From NCBI GenBank assembly GCA_963070105.1, contig OY718807.1, positions 8,928,483-8,992,482 of the forward strand: DNA of 64,000 nt. Reading direction: 5' to 3'. Every line of letters begins with the position of its first letter. Position 1 is the stretch's first letter. The position numbers were made by a program, and so were the translations under genes. Below, one piece after another: positions 48,601 to 64,000 of this stretch. The DNA comes from Litomosoides sigmodontis. Taxonomy: Eukaryota; Nematoda; Chromadorea; Rhabditida; Onchocercidae. The notes under the pieces are model-generated. The model was not told the origin of the DNA. It searched no databases and saw only the letters and a list, made by a program, of their open reading frames with translations.

Positions 48601-51600
48601 TTTTTGAAAAAAAAAACATTCCTTAATAAGATTATTGTAAATTTTTGCACAAATTTTAGTGTACAAGTGAAAAAAGTGACTAATTTGTCAAACAGGCTAT
48701 CTGTTTATTGTTTCGAACTGATCATTCGCATTTTCAATGTAAATTTGTTTTTAGGATGAAGTAAATCAAGTGCTTACTACCAACCTATGGCTTGAAATGG
48801 TATTTTTTTTTATAGTTTTAAATACTCCAGCTAAGTTTTCCAGTTTCACAGTAAAGTGTTTAAGTATTCCAGTTTGCTAAGAAAAAAATTCAGGAATGAT
48901 TTGTTTGAAATTAGGAAAATCAAAAAAAAAAACCACTCTCTGTTATCAAGAAAATTATCCGCCGACGTTCGCACATCTTAAATAACGTTTAATTCCAATT
49001 AAATTATATTATTCAAGTTGCAGCAGTGGAATGATTATCGACTAACATGGGATCCGGAAAAATGGAATAATATTCGAAAACTTCATGTTCCATCTGATCA
49101 GATATGGATTCCGGATATTGTATTGTATAACTAGTAAACTTTTGAAGTCATTCACTGTTAATATCAATTTGGTACTTAATGAGCGAACGAAGAAATTTTG
49201 CTTCAAATACGCCTTACCGTTTGAAAATTTAAATCTTTCATTTCAGCGCAGATGGCGAACCGCACATAACGATTATGAGTGATGCTTTAGTTTATTATAC
49301 TGGCGCTATTGTCTGGAAACCGCCGAGCATTTATAAATCATTTTGCCCTGTAAGTTTAATGTTTATAATTAATTATACGATACTAATTTGCTGAACGAAA
49401 CTTGCAAATATTATCTCTCTGATATTCCGAATTTTTTTTCTTACGTTACTGATGACATTGTAATTATGGCAAACAAACAACGTGTAGAATATTAATTTAA
49501 ATGCTTAAAATCCATTTATCCAATAGACTAACAGTTCGACTGGAGAGAGAGGAAGAGAGATAGAAAGAGAAAAAAAGAGACTATCAACTTGTTAACATTT
49601 AAAATTTAAATTCAAAATTTGCCAAAACTTAAATTTGTACTCTATTGGAAATTTGATTACTAATAAAATTGAGCATTTGTTTGTTTTTTTTTTTGCTTTA
49701 AGATAGATATCGAATATTTTCCATACGATAAGCAATCATGTTCAATGAAATTTGGTGGTTGGTCATACAATGGTTTCCAAATTGATGCTCGGCAATTACC
49801 GGTAATTTTTAAATTTTAATGTCACAGTACAGGAATTTAATAACTATCTCAGACTGCATCATTTTAATCATTAAATTTTAAACGATATGAATGAAATCGT
49901 TACAAACAACTAAAATCACACACACACACACACACACACACAGATGGACAAGCATATCGGCTACTTCTGTGTAGTAAAACGTTTTGTTTGAAGATCAATG
50001 CAGCGGATAATATCGAAACACGATACGATGAAAATGGAAATGAATATCAATTTCTGGAGCAAGGAATGGACTTATCATCTTATTATCCGTAAGTGCTTTA
50101 AATTGAATTTACTTCAGCAACTTTTTAAACTTTTTGTTGAAATTTGCAATTAATTTTTACAATTTTTCTTTCTTTTTTTTTCACATCTACTTTCATTCAT
50201 TTGCAGTAGTCGTGAATGGGATTTGATAAGTTTAACAAGTCGTCGATATGAACGACTGTATCCTGGTTGTTGCGGACAGGAATTCTACATTGATATTACT
50301 TTCTATTTATCAATTCGTCGTAAAACACTTTTCTACACCGTTAATCTGGTCATTCCATGCATGCTAATAGGTAAATTTCATTTTTTAATTTTATTCAATA
50401 AATGAAAGCTACTAAATTGCTAAGTGAATGAGTCACGTGTCACGTTTTCATTTTTGTTGCATGAAAAAGTTGTTAATTTTTTAGTCATTTTAATTATATC
50501 AATAATTATTTCAATTTATTGAATGATTTTGAACCTTTTAAAATTTAATTTCTATTTTCTTTTTCTATCAGAAAGAATTTTGTTGCAGCAATTCTGACAA
50601 CATTCGTCTTCTATATTCCGGGTATTGAGCATAAAGTGTCATTTTCGATAGCAGTACTAGTTACGCTAACTGTTTTCTATTTGGTTCTCATTGATCTCAT
50701 TCCGCCAACATCAATGGTAATACCGCTAATTGGAAAATACCTGTTGTTTACAATGTTTCTCGTTTCCGCATCAATCTTCCTATCGGTACTCACTGTTAGC
50801 TATTATCGACGGTATGTTATTCACTTCTAATTAAATAATTACATCATATCAATTAATATTTAGAAAGAGAGTAATTATCATTACAGTAACCAATCAACCC
50901 TTGATCTGTATTTGTTGCACAAATGAGTAATGGATGCAATTTCATCTCTTTTTTTTTTAAACAAACCCTTTAATTGTTCATTATCTTTTAGTACAATTAC
51001 CGCATGATAATAAGAGGGTGATTGTAATTGAAATATGCATAATTTCTTAGATCATTTCCTAACGTCGCAAACAATAACTATCAACTTTACTCCTTCAATT
51101 CAACATTCTTTCTATTTCAGAAAAATATATCGGATAAATTTAAATGGCAAAAATTTTGGAGTAAATTTTAATTCATTTCATTCTGGGTATATTTTAATCA
51201 AAAATACTTGTCAGAAATAATCTTTCATTCATTATGCTCTATTTAAAATTATCACCAAAATGATTTCATTTCAAAAATTTAGCTAAAATGCGCTGCAAAG
51301 ATAAAACTCCTCTGGCTACCCTCTTCATATTCATCATAATTTGAATTTCATTCATACCATACTGTTACTGTTCTAACAGAGTGTCTAAATTTTAACAATT
51401 AATCAAAGTAACCAAAATAATATATATATATAATAATATAATAAAATAATATAGAGAAATGATTGATTAGTTGTAGCGTTAAAAAAAGCCTAAAATACCT
51501 AAAATACATTGCAGTAGATGGCACGTAGATTTTAGGCTTACTAAATTTTTGCAAAATTTCTTCCGTGAGTAGCTATAATATGTGTGCTATTTTTATTTTT

Positions 51601-52628
51601 ATACATAATATATTCAAAACCTTATTTCGGATAAAACTTTTACTTTAGCCGAGCCTTAAATAATTTCTTCTTTCAGCGGTGGCACCACGCATCCAATGTC
51701 AAAATGGATGCGTCATGTATTTTTGAGAACGTTACCCAAATATTTGTTCATCAAGCCACCAGAAGATGATGCTTCAGAGGAAAGCAGCAATCGATCATCA
51801 GGTGAGTCAGGTCTTTTGTCGTAAACTTTTTATGCTCTGCAATTTCAAATCAAAATTCAAGCTTTAACTGAACAATATCCTGAAATATTTAATTTTTTTT
51901 TCATTTAATAAACTTAGTCATAAAAATATCTATTAAAATACTAAACTGTGCAGAAAGAAAAAACTAACGCATTGTCAGCCTAATATCTATTGTAGTAGGC
52001 AATCTTTTTCAATTTACAGAAATAACTTCATGATATTGCTTTTAACATTTCATAAAATCTCATGATGTTGAAATGAGCTCTTTGAGAGAAGTGTCAAAAA
52101 CTTGAACTAACATTCTAGAGTTGCTGTCAATTTCAACATCTCGTCGAACAAGTCCCTGTTTTCCACCGATTAGAAATCTAATCGATAGTCAAATGCGATT
52201 GTCTCAACTGGCACAACTTCGTGGGATGCATCCTGATTTAATTCGTCGTATGATCGATAATGTATCATTTATTGCTGATCACTTCCGAGCCAAGAAAAAA
52301 GATGATCAAGTGCGTCGTCTTCTTTGCTTCTCTTTTAACTGCTAGATTGGGATATGTATCAAATGCTTCCCGTGTACCATCCTTTTTGTGGAAATTATGA
52401 ATTATGCAAAAAATTTAGGTGTCGGAAGACTGGTGCTACATATCAATGGTGCTCGATCGATTGATGCTAATGGTCTTCAGCGTGATTAACGTTTGTGGCA
52501 CTCTGATCATTCTTCTTCAATCACCCGTGCTTTATGATAGCCGACCGCCGATGGCCATCAATCCGGCTAGCAAACCATTAAGTGGTGATACACTTGAATT
52601 ATTCATCAATAGCTCACATGTGCAGTAA
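45646..52628 (+). CDS. Nicotinic acetylcholine receptor alpha-type subunit
   Basis: Subunit of a pentameric ligand-gated cation channel in nerve or muscle membrane. Exons: 45646-45691, 45827-45972, 48755-48799, 49024-49133, 49247-49349, 49703-49801, 49994-50088, 50207-50370, 50589-50811, 51677-51801, 52119-52309, 52419-52628. They total 1,557 bases, 518 aa plus stop. The signal peptide is [14 protein letters not shown]. The Cys-loop is Cys149-Cys163 with exactly 13 residues between. The vicinal pair Cys236-Cys237 in YPGCCGQ marks an alpha-type, agonist-binding subunit. M1 follows [12 protein letters not shown]2 is near 285-307, M3 is preceded by [10 protein letters not shown], there is a cytoplasmic loop of about 100 aa, and M4 is at about 465-486. 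The position before M2 Lys285 is His284 rather than the usual Glu. Sequence style suggests the nematode UNC-38/ACR-12 group, but the exact ortholog is not certain. Intron 2 (45973-48754) contains a whole collagen gene on the other strand. Confidence 0.94.
46308..47964 (-). CDS. Cuticle collagen, nested in a receptor intron
   Basis: Small nematode cuticle collagen, secreted by hypodermis. Exons: 47809-47964, 47546-47685, 47009-47173, 46498-46859, 46308-46402. They total 918 bases, 305 aa. The N-terminal cuticle-collagen domain ([16 protein letters not shown] with a membrane-anchor hydrophobic stretch, about 10-48) is followed by a subtilisin-type site RKRR at 75-78. A first Gly-X-Y block follows Cys92/Cys95/Cys100. 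A break with Cys143/Cys146 (PCSICPAG) leads to the main Gly-X-Y block of about 40 triplets with interruptions (GKPAKESGV). The C-terminus has Cys281 and Cys285 (YCPSDCG). These cysteine clusters around two triple-helical blocks are typical of the family. TTTTTAG at 47969-47970 lies five bases before the ATG and looks like a spliced-leader acceptor. The final 20 residues (from VSQIFASPL) are longer than the usual short YCPCPSR-type end. Family member not identified. Confidence 0.94.
47969..47970 (-). promoter_or_regulatory. Candidate spliced-leader acceptor of the collagen gene
   Basis: On the minus strand AATTTTTAG is followed by GAAAATG. The AG lies 4 bases before the first codon, the usual arrangement of SL trans-splicing in nematodes. 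It also explains why the upstream in-frame codons are not used. Not proven without 5' cDNA ends. Confidence 0.55.
49918..49941. repeat. (CA)n microsatellite in a receptor intron
   Basis: Twelve CA units in the intron between exons 49703-49801 and 49994-50088, about 50 bases before the acceptor. Confidence 0.9.
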
Positions 52629-52650
52629 CTAACTGAATAACAATATGTCA

Positions 52651-52660
52651 AATAAATAAA
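52651..52660 (+). promoter_or_regulatory. Poly(A) signal of the receptor gene
   Basis: Overlapping AATAAATAAA, 22 bases after the receptor stop codon. A very short 3' UTR is usual for nematodes, so this is the likely processing signal. Confidence 0.65.
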
Positions 52661-54430
52661 GATTTTCACTCAACTCAATCACCACCATACTTGATAACTG
52701 TTGAAAATGAACATAAATTACAATGATAAAGGGAAGCACAACCTACCAAAAACACTACAATTACTTCTGCCACAAATTAAAATTCAATTAATTAACAGTG
52801 AAGATAGATAATAGCAAAGTAGCCAATAATCAAACAACTATTTCCGCTCCAATTGATGATTGTTCGCTTGGATGGAAGTGAATTCAATCGCAGTGCAAGG
52901 AAAAGAAACAAAAAAGCAATTTGCTCGCCAACGTTGTCAACTTTTTCACATTTTTTATGCAAAAGAAGTTTGAATTAAAGCACAATTTTTTTTTTTCGAT
53001 CAATCAAAAAAGTTGAGCAAACGAATTGTTACAGTTTGTACATCGCTGTAGAGCACCAATGCTAAATCATCCATGCTATTTGCTACAGTTTCGCCTATTT
53101 AAAAGGAAGGAAATTATTTGATGAGAGCAATAATTTTAAGCTATTCCTTTCATCGATGATTACAGATGTTGAAAAATTTTTGAACGAAATGCTTCTTTGT
53201 CTTCCATTCATTCCTCTTCTTCTTTTTCCACTTCTTTCTTTTTCCGCGTACTTTTGTAGGGGTTAAGATGTAGGACAAAAGTACGTACGTGCTTCTTCTA
53301 GCAGTATATGTGACGTGCAACGAACACGTGCAACGCACATATTATCGTGCATTTCTGACACGACGTTGACATGAATAGATCGAACAGAGAGGTAATTTTA
53401 ATTTTAACGGATAATATGTGCCTGAACAGTTTGCTGTTCATGAAGTAATGATAGTAAGCATTGCATTCAATTCACAGACTCTCTGATCCACCTCATTCTA
53501 CCCACTCAATAAATGACGTACGTCACATTAACGACACCACATCCACGTCTCCTCCAGCTGTGATGACCACTTCATCATTCACGGTTATGGCTGGCTGCGT
53601 TAAATGGTGTTGTTTCTATTCTGATATTCCATCAATGTGATGATTATTTGAGATGATGTGCAAGAGGAGGGGAGGTAGTTTTGCTAACGCAGGATGATGA
53701 CGTACAGGTGAGTTGCGATTGTTCTTTAGCAGGCAGTAACAGAGTGAAATATTCACGTACGTTCTGGGGGATGAGTTTTTATCATTTATAAATTTAATTT
53801 ATATGTGTGAATTGAATAATTGAATTCATTCGAATAGCCAATGCATGAAAGGGAGACGGATATTTGCACGAATTTTGTCACTTATATTCTTTTCCTTTTT
53901 TTTTTAGATTAGCATTTCTATCTCTTACTTACATAATTAGTAATCTGTAACATTAATTTATCAAACAGAGTGTAACATATTGATAGGATTGTAAGGCTAT
54001 TTTAAGGTAACGTGTACTGCTGAAGATGACGCATGAGCGAATATGAGATAACAGGAATTGCATGAATTGTTGGAGCGATTTTAAACAACTGTTATTTAGT
54101 TCTTAGCTATATTATCGGTGATTTGTTTTTCGCTTTGAGCTCGACTAATGTGTAGTGATTCTTGATGTAAATGATGTTTGTAAAGTGTTTAATGTAAGAA
54201 AAGTTTGTGATCAAATTTTTTTGAGAATTTTATGAATTTGTGAAAAAAATAGAGATGCAAAAGTAAGCAAGTATATGTCAACTTAAGTGATGATTTTTTT
54301 TTTTTAGACTTCGCCGACGACACTTTTTTTTTTTTGCTGTGGAAGAAAGTAATTTTGTTTATTAGCTGAAAAGTATTTCAGGCTTTGTATCGTTGACACA
54401 CAGTTTAATGCCGCTACTGGTCACTTTCTT
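52661..54430. other. Intergenic spacer between receptor and nonaspanin genes
   Basis: No gene recognised on either strand. It contains scattered ACGT-rich patches (53280-53345) but no long repeat. Confidence 0.6.
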
Positions 54431-54438
54431 TTCGTTTT

Positions 54439-54440
54439 AG
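54439..54440 (+). promoter_or_regulatory. Candidate spliced-leader acceptor of the TM9SF gene
   Basis: TTTCTTTTCGTTTTAG ends here, 21 bases upstream of the ATG at 54462, with no coding exon upstream. This fits a trans-splice acceptor. A cis acceptor of a non-coding first exon is the alternative. Confidence 0.5.
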
Positions 54441-54461
54441 GCTGTAGATTTGGTGTTCAAT

Positions 54462-57400
54462 ATGAAAAAAGTGAATGGCATCATTTTGTTGTTTTCTACC
54501 TGCATATATGTTTGCATGAGTTTCTATTTGCCCGGCCTGGCACCAGTCAATTTTTGCGAAGAGGAAGTTGCGAAACCATCATGTCCAGTACGAATTTCGT
54601 TTTTTGATTTTAAATGAAATAATATTTTTTGAAGTCCACTTCAATAATTCTTAATTTATTGTTACTACCAGTGAAAATTCTTTTAGCTAGAATATACAGG
54701 TCTGCAGTTGCCATGTCCACTGAAAATGTGATGCCACAAAAATTCACATACATTATTGCTCTCGCTTCATATGATTTGCAGCAGAACTGTGAAATATTTA
54801 ACTTGCTTTTGTTTACCTCAAAGAACACAACTTAATACAACTTGTACTAATCTTAAGGAATACTGTTGGTTTTTAGAGTAACGTAACTCTGTATGTGAAT
54901 CGTTTGGATAGCGATCAAAGCGTTATTCCATTTGAATATCACAGGTAAATTCATTATCCTGCCTTATTTTTATGATTAAGAATACTTTGTTTTCAGATTA
55001 AATTCTAGCGTTTTTGATATATTTCAGTTTCGATTTCTGTATTGGTAGTGAGGATGAATCGCCAGTAGAAAATCTCGGCCAAGTGTTGTTTGGAGAACGA
55101 ATTAGACCTAGTCCCTATGAAGTATGAACCACCTTAAACATTGTTGTAAAATTCCTTTGAGATGAAATTGAAGTATTGCAATGATATTTATGGCAAAATT
55201 ATTCAAAAATACTTGAATTTTATTTCTTTGTATTTTTTAGATAAGCTTCAACAAACAAAAACAGTGTAAGCTGCTATGTGAAAAAAAATACGATAGTGAT
55301 CAAGATGCGCAGAAAAAAATGTGGTTACTTCGTAAAGGGATGAAATTAAATTATCAGCATCACTGGTATTGTCTTAAAAATTGATTCGGGAATTTTTATG
55401 AGATACAATGGCACTTTATTTAAGTTTTAATGAAGGTTCATGCCAATGCCATCATGTTAAATTCACGTACAAAAGTAAGGTTACTGAAGCATAAGCGACT
55501 AGTAAAGGCCTTTAAGAGCTTTGTAAAGACATATTGTACCTAATAATTTATTGCGTTTGGCTCGAGAAGAAAGAGGCAATTCTGTCACATTCCTTATTCG
55601 TATGACAAATTATTTTAGGATATTAGACAATATGCCAGTGACGTTCTGCTTTATCAATCAACAGAATCAAAATGTTTGCACGACAGGTTTCCCGATGGGT
55701 TGCTACGTCACGAGTGATGGTAAGCCGAAAGACGCGTGTGTTTTAGATTCACGCTATAGGCAGCCTGATAGCTACTACATCTTCAACCACGTCGATATTC
55801 TTATCGAATATCGAAACATGAGCCAGGATCCAAATTTCTTCGAAGAGCATGTTGGGGGTCGAATTATACGCATTAAAGTACAGCCGCGGAGCATTAAACA
55901 TGAAGCAAAGGATAAGCTTGATTGCGGAATCACTGCAGAACCGTTTCCCATAAAAGCTAATGAAAAACCTAAAAATATTATCTACACATACTCCGTCATA
56001 TGGCAGGTTTGCTTTTATAAAAATTTTTTACAAAAATTGGCAGCAAAATTCGTTACATCATGAAAACTATTTTTAGTATTTAGCTTTGTCTTGAATCAAT
56101 TTTTTAAATGCACTTTTGATTTTTGCAATTCTATAATTTTATGCGATTCACAATATGGGTTAGGTTACCAAAATAGCACTCGTGTTGTTCATTGTACGAC
56201 AAAAAAATTTGCAGACAACTGACGTAAAGTGGTCTTCACGATGGGATTATATTCTAGATTCAGTTCCACACTCTAACATTCAGTGGTTCTCGATCCTGAA
56301 TTCACTTGTTATCGTTTTATTCCTTTCCGGAATGGTAGTTCTTTTGCATTAAGTGATTTGTTTGTTTTTTAGATTTAGAACTGAATAGAGGTTATTTTTT
56401 TTGCCTTTCCTAATACTAACTCATCTTTTGTGGTCTAGAACTATAAGCTATCTATGCTGGAATAATATTAATATCTTAGGTTGGTATGATACTTCTTCGA
56501 ACGCTTCATCGCGATATCATCCGATATAATCAGCTTGATAATGAGGTTAATTTTGTTTTTATAAATAATTATCCGTTTAATTATGTAATTATATATAATT
56601 CACAACCGGTAGATTCGACAGTTGTATACCGTTACTTAGAAAGAGGCTAAGCATTCAGAAGTGCAGTAAAGTTGATTAAAAAACGTATGAAAAATTGATT
56701 AAAAACATACTCAAAAATTTCAAGCTGTTGTATATCGTTGCATTCTCAAATCATGCAGGTTGGAAGGAATAGCAAAGTATTTGGGGTTCCGTATCTTATT
56801 CAAATGTTTTTTGAACTGAAGTTTGTATTTTAAAATTGAAAAATTTTGAGGAAGATGCCCAAGAAGAATTTGGTTGGAAATTGGTTCATGGTGATGTTTT
56901 CCGCCCACCGCGACATGCATTGTTTCTCTCTATATTTGTGGGAAGTGGATGCCAAGTTCTTTTTATGGTTGCCGTTACTCTTGGTATAAACTTATATCAT
57001 GATTGCGTTAACGATTTCTAAATCTTAGTTTCACCTTACCCCATTGAAATGCTTGGTTCCTCGTGGAATTTTAAGACATATTCCTTTTTTTTACTGATTT
57101 TTCGCATTGAGATTTTGCAAAAAAACAGTCTTAAAAAAATGTTTTGTTTTGCGCAAGCAGGCACATGGCTTTTGCATATTTTTTCGGTTAGTTTGTTAGC
57201 AGTATTCTCCGTTAAACCTTTCATGTCTACCGGACGGGACATCTAAATAAAAAATTGAGGAAAAATCTACCCAATTTGAAATATCATTTTTTGCAGTATT
57301 TGCCTGTCTTGGTTTCTTATCACCCGCGAATCGAGGATCACTGATGACCTTCGCACTTGTCTTCTATGTTCTTTTTAGCGTCGTCGCTGGTTACGTATCC

Positions 57401-59621
57401 GCAAGACTCTACAAAAGTATGGTATTTTTGAGTAATTTACTTATAGGTACCTAATTTGTTACTGGTGGTGTTGGTATGATTTGTTTAATGTGTCCTTTCA
57501 ACTATAGTTGCGACATACTGTATTCATCTTTTCAAGAAAGTTAGAACATAAATTTGTATTGGTAGTTGGAACATGCAGTTGGGTCATCTAATCCAGATTT
57601 TGGAAAATGCAAAAAGCACTTCAATTTTCAGCAATGAATGGACTAGCGTGGAAGACTAATGTATTTATGACGAGCTTTTTCGTCCCTGGGTATGTTTCCC
57701 TTTTCTTATTCTTCCCAGTATTTTTCATTGACGAGAAAATTTAATGATTTTGCTAAATCAATGTAAAAAGAGCAAAATCAATTTTTAGTTGATACATTAA
57801 AACCTTTTTTCGAAGGCAGAAAAAGTACTTTTTTGCAGAATCGTGTTTGCAGTATTCTTCATTTCGAACTTGCTGCTGTGGACAAAAGGTTCATCAGCAG
57901 CTGTACCTTTTGGTACACTTGTTGTGCTTCTAATCCTTTGGCTTTTTGTCTCCATTCCACTAACATTTATTGGATCTTATCTGGGCTTTAAGAAACGAGT
58001 AAGGGAAAATTTCACAATTTTATTCTTAAATATCTGTTTTTTGCTCTTTTTTTGTTTTCTTTTGCATTTGTTCGCAGAACAGTTTTTCAAAACAAGCATT
58101 CAATTAGATTATGCGCTGCTTAGAGCATTCTTCAACATTTTTTTCTCTATCCAGAATTTTGCATCCGTAAATCATATATGACTTTTAATAAGCTAGGATA
58201 TTCTGCTTTCCCACATTCATTTTGCTATAAATCCTAATTACATTAAAATATATAAAAATTGTACTTAAAACGATAAGCATTTTAATATGCTATGAAGTCT
58301 TGGAAAAACCGAACTGGAAAATTCACTCTTAAATGGCCTAGAAAATTTGATAATTTAAGCGAACATGGAAAGTATGAAACTAATCCCTTTTTCTTTCTAA
58401 AAAATTTTCTGTTCATCTTCCAGCCAATCGAACATCCAGTTCGCACAAATCAAATCCCGCGGCAAGTGCCAGATCAATCACTGTATACGAAACCATTCTC
58501 AGGAATACTTATGGGTGGTATTCTTCCATTTGGATGTATTTTCATTCAGCTTTTTTTTATTCTCAATAGCATTTGGTGAGTTTTTGTTCATGAATTTTTT
58601 TTTACATTGAAATTTTTAATACCCGCCAAATTCAGAATGTTATAAGACATTGTTTTGATTGTATTTGCGAAATATGTATGGGAAATTTTGCCAGTAGAGA
58701 GATGTAGAAGCTGATTTTCCTATTCGTGTTTTTATTTTCTATAGAGCAAGTTCTTCAGACATTTTTGGGGCATCATTTTTGTTGTATATAACATTATATA
58801 AATGCAGTATCGTTGTTGCAGGGCCCATCAAACATACTACATGTTTGGTTTCCTCTTTCTTGTGTTCTTGATTCTATTCATAACATGCAGCGAAGCTACC
58901 GTACTTCTTTGCTACTTCCATTTATGCGCTGAGGTACAAAACTTATTTGTTTTTAGTGATTTCCAAGTATCGTTTGTTACTACGTTCGAATGCACTTATG
59001 AAAAGTAACTAGATAGTAAGTAATGGTAACTCTGCTTCAAAACTTGATTTCTCCAGCAATCATATTTAGTCTGCTTCCATACTTAGTGTGAAATCATTCA
59101 TCGTTTAGGTTGTTTTTGACTATGAAATGTGGAAAAGTCGTCACTTTCATTACTGTTGATGAATAAAAAGCTTGAGAATTTAGTGCACATTTAAACAGAG
59201 ATGTTACATTTTCTACACTTGCAGGATTATCATTGGTGGTGGCGATCGTTTTTGACTTCAGGTTTTACTGCAGTATATCTTTTCCTCTACTGTATTCATT
59301 ATTTTATGGTGAAACTAACCATAACGGGAGCTGTATCAACCATCCTCTACTTCTCATATACTTTCATCATTGTCTTCATGTTCTTTTTAGCAACCGGTAC
59401 TTTTTATTTTGATATGAAATGGTTTTGATGAGCATTATGTAAGATTGAAGTCAAGAGCATCATTTTCTTTGCACGAAAATTACAAGATGAGCCTTATGGA
59501 AATAAAGAAATGACAAGTCACTTTTTATTGTTTGATAATATGTAATGTTTTAGGAGCAGTTGGTTTCTTGTCAGCATTCTTTTTCGTGGAAAAAATATAT
59601 GGTTCCGTGAAAGTGGATTGA
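54462..59621 (+). CDS. Transmembrane 9 superfamily protein (TM9SF2-type nonaspanin)
   Basis: Nine-span membrane protein of endosomes and Golgi, with roles in membrane-protein sorting. Exons: 54462-54587, 54877-54944, 55028-55121, 55241-55365, 55619-56006, 56215-56334, 56480-56545, 56851-56983, 57297-57416, 57632-57689, 57839-57998, 58424-58575, 58822-58933, 59225-59396, 59554-59621. They total 1,962 bases, 653 aa plus stop, the normal family size. Signal peptide, then [12 protein letters not shown]. The lumenal domain carries conserved [23 protein letters not shown] and [17 protein letters not shown] precedes the first membrane span. Later signatures are [65 protein letters not shown] and [14 protein letters not shown]. 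The C-terminus KIYGSVKVD matches the short cytosolic KxD-type coat-binding tail. EDAQEEFGW and SVKVD favour TM9SF2 over TM9SF4. The acceptor before EDAQ is TTTTGAG rather than CAG. Confidence 0.96.

Positions 59622-64000
<4,379 letters not shown>

Overview
The window looks like nuclear DNA of a parasitic nematode, probably spirurid or filarial. It is AT-rich. The genes are split by many introns of about 100 to 1,600 bases, mostly GT...TTTTAG/TTTCAG. There is a cuticle collagen and a nematode-type nicotinic receptor subunit, and some genes have a pyrimidine-rich AG just before the start codon, as expected for spliced-leader acceptors. The species call is an inference. Nothing bacterial, viral or transposon-derived was recognised, and no rRNA, tRNA or CRISPR was seen.

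Layout. 1-1570: AT-rich DNA and a very long (ATT)n array. 2963-11763, minus: receptor-type guanylyl cyclase, 23 exons recognised. 11764-13825: intergenic, with a palindromic triplet repeat. 13826-21041, minus: group I p21-activated kinase, 13 exons, 641 aa. 21042-31871: a 10.8 kb gene-poor divergent spacer rich in microsatellites. 31872-43466, plus: RNA polymerase II largest subunit, 35 exons, 1,870 aa. 45646-52628, plus: alpha-type nicotinic acetylcholine receptor subunit, 12 exons, 518 aa. Its 2.8 kb second intron contains, on the opposite strand, a complete cuticle collagen gene (46308-47964, 5 exons, 305 aa). 54462-59621, plus: TM9SF2-type nonaspanin, 15 exons, 653 aa. 59622-63312: nothing recognised. 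63313-64000: a second (ATT)n array running off the end.

The exon chains were built by hand from splice signals, reading-frame phase and family conservation. Five of the six close exactly to a multiple of three with start and stop. The cyclase is complete at its 3' end, but its start codon and three or four ectodomain junctions are unresolved.

The genes do not form a pathway. They are transcription (RPB1), signalling (PAK, cyclase), neuromuscular excitability (nAChR), cuticle (collagen) and membrane traffic (TM9SF2). The observations most worth a second look are the cyclase, whose metal- and base-binding residues are kept while transition-state and phosphate-contacting residues are replaced; the collagen nested inside the receptor gene; two GC-AG introns; repeated modular CTD exons in RPB1; and the two very long, nearly pure (ATT)n arrays.
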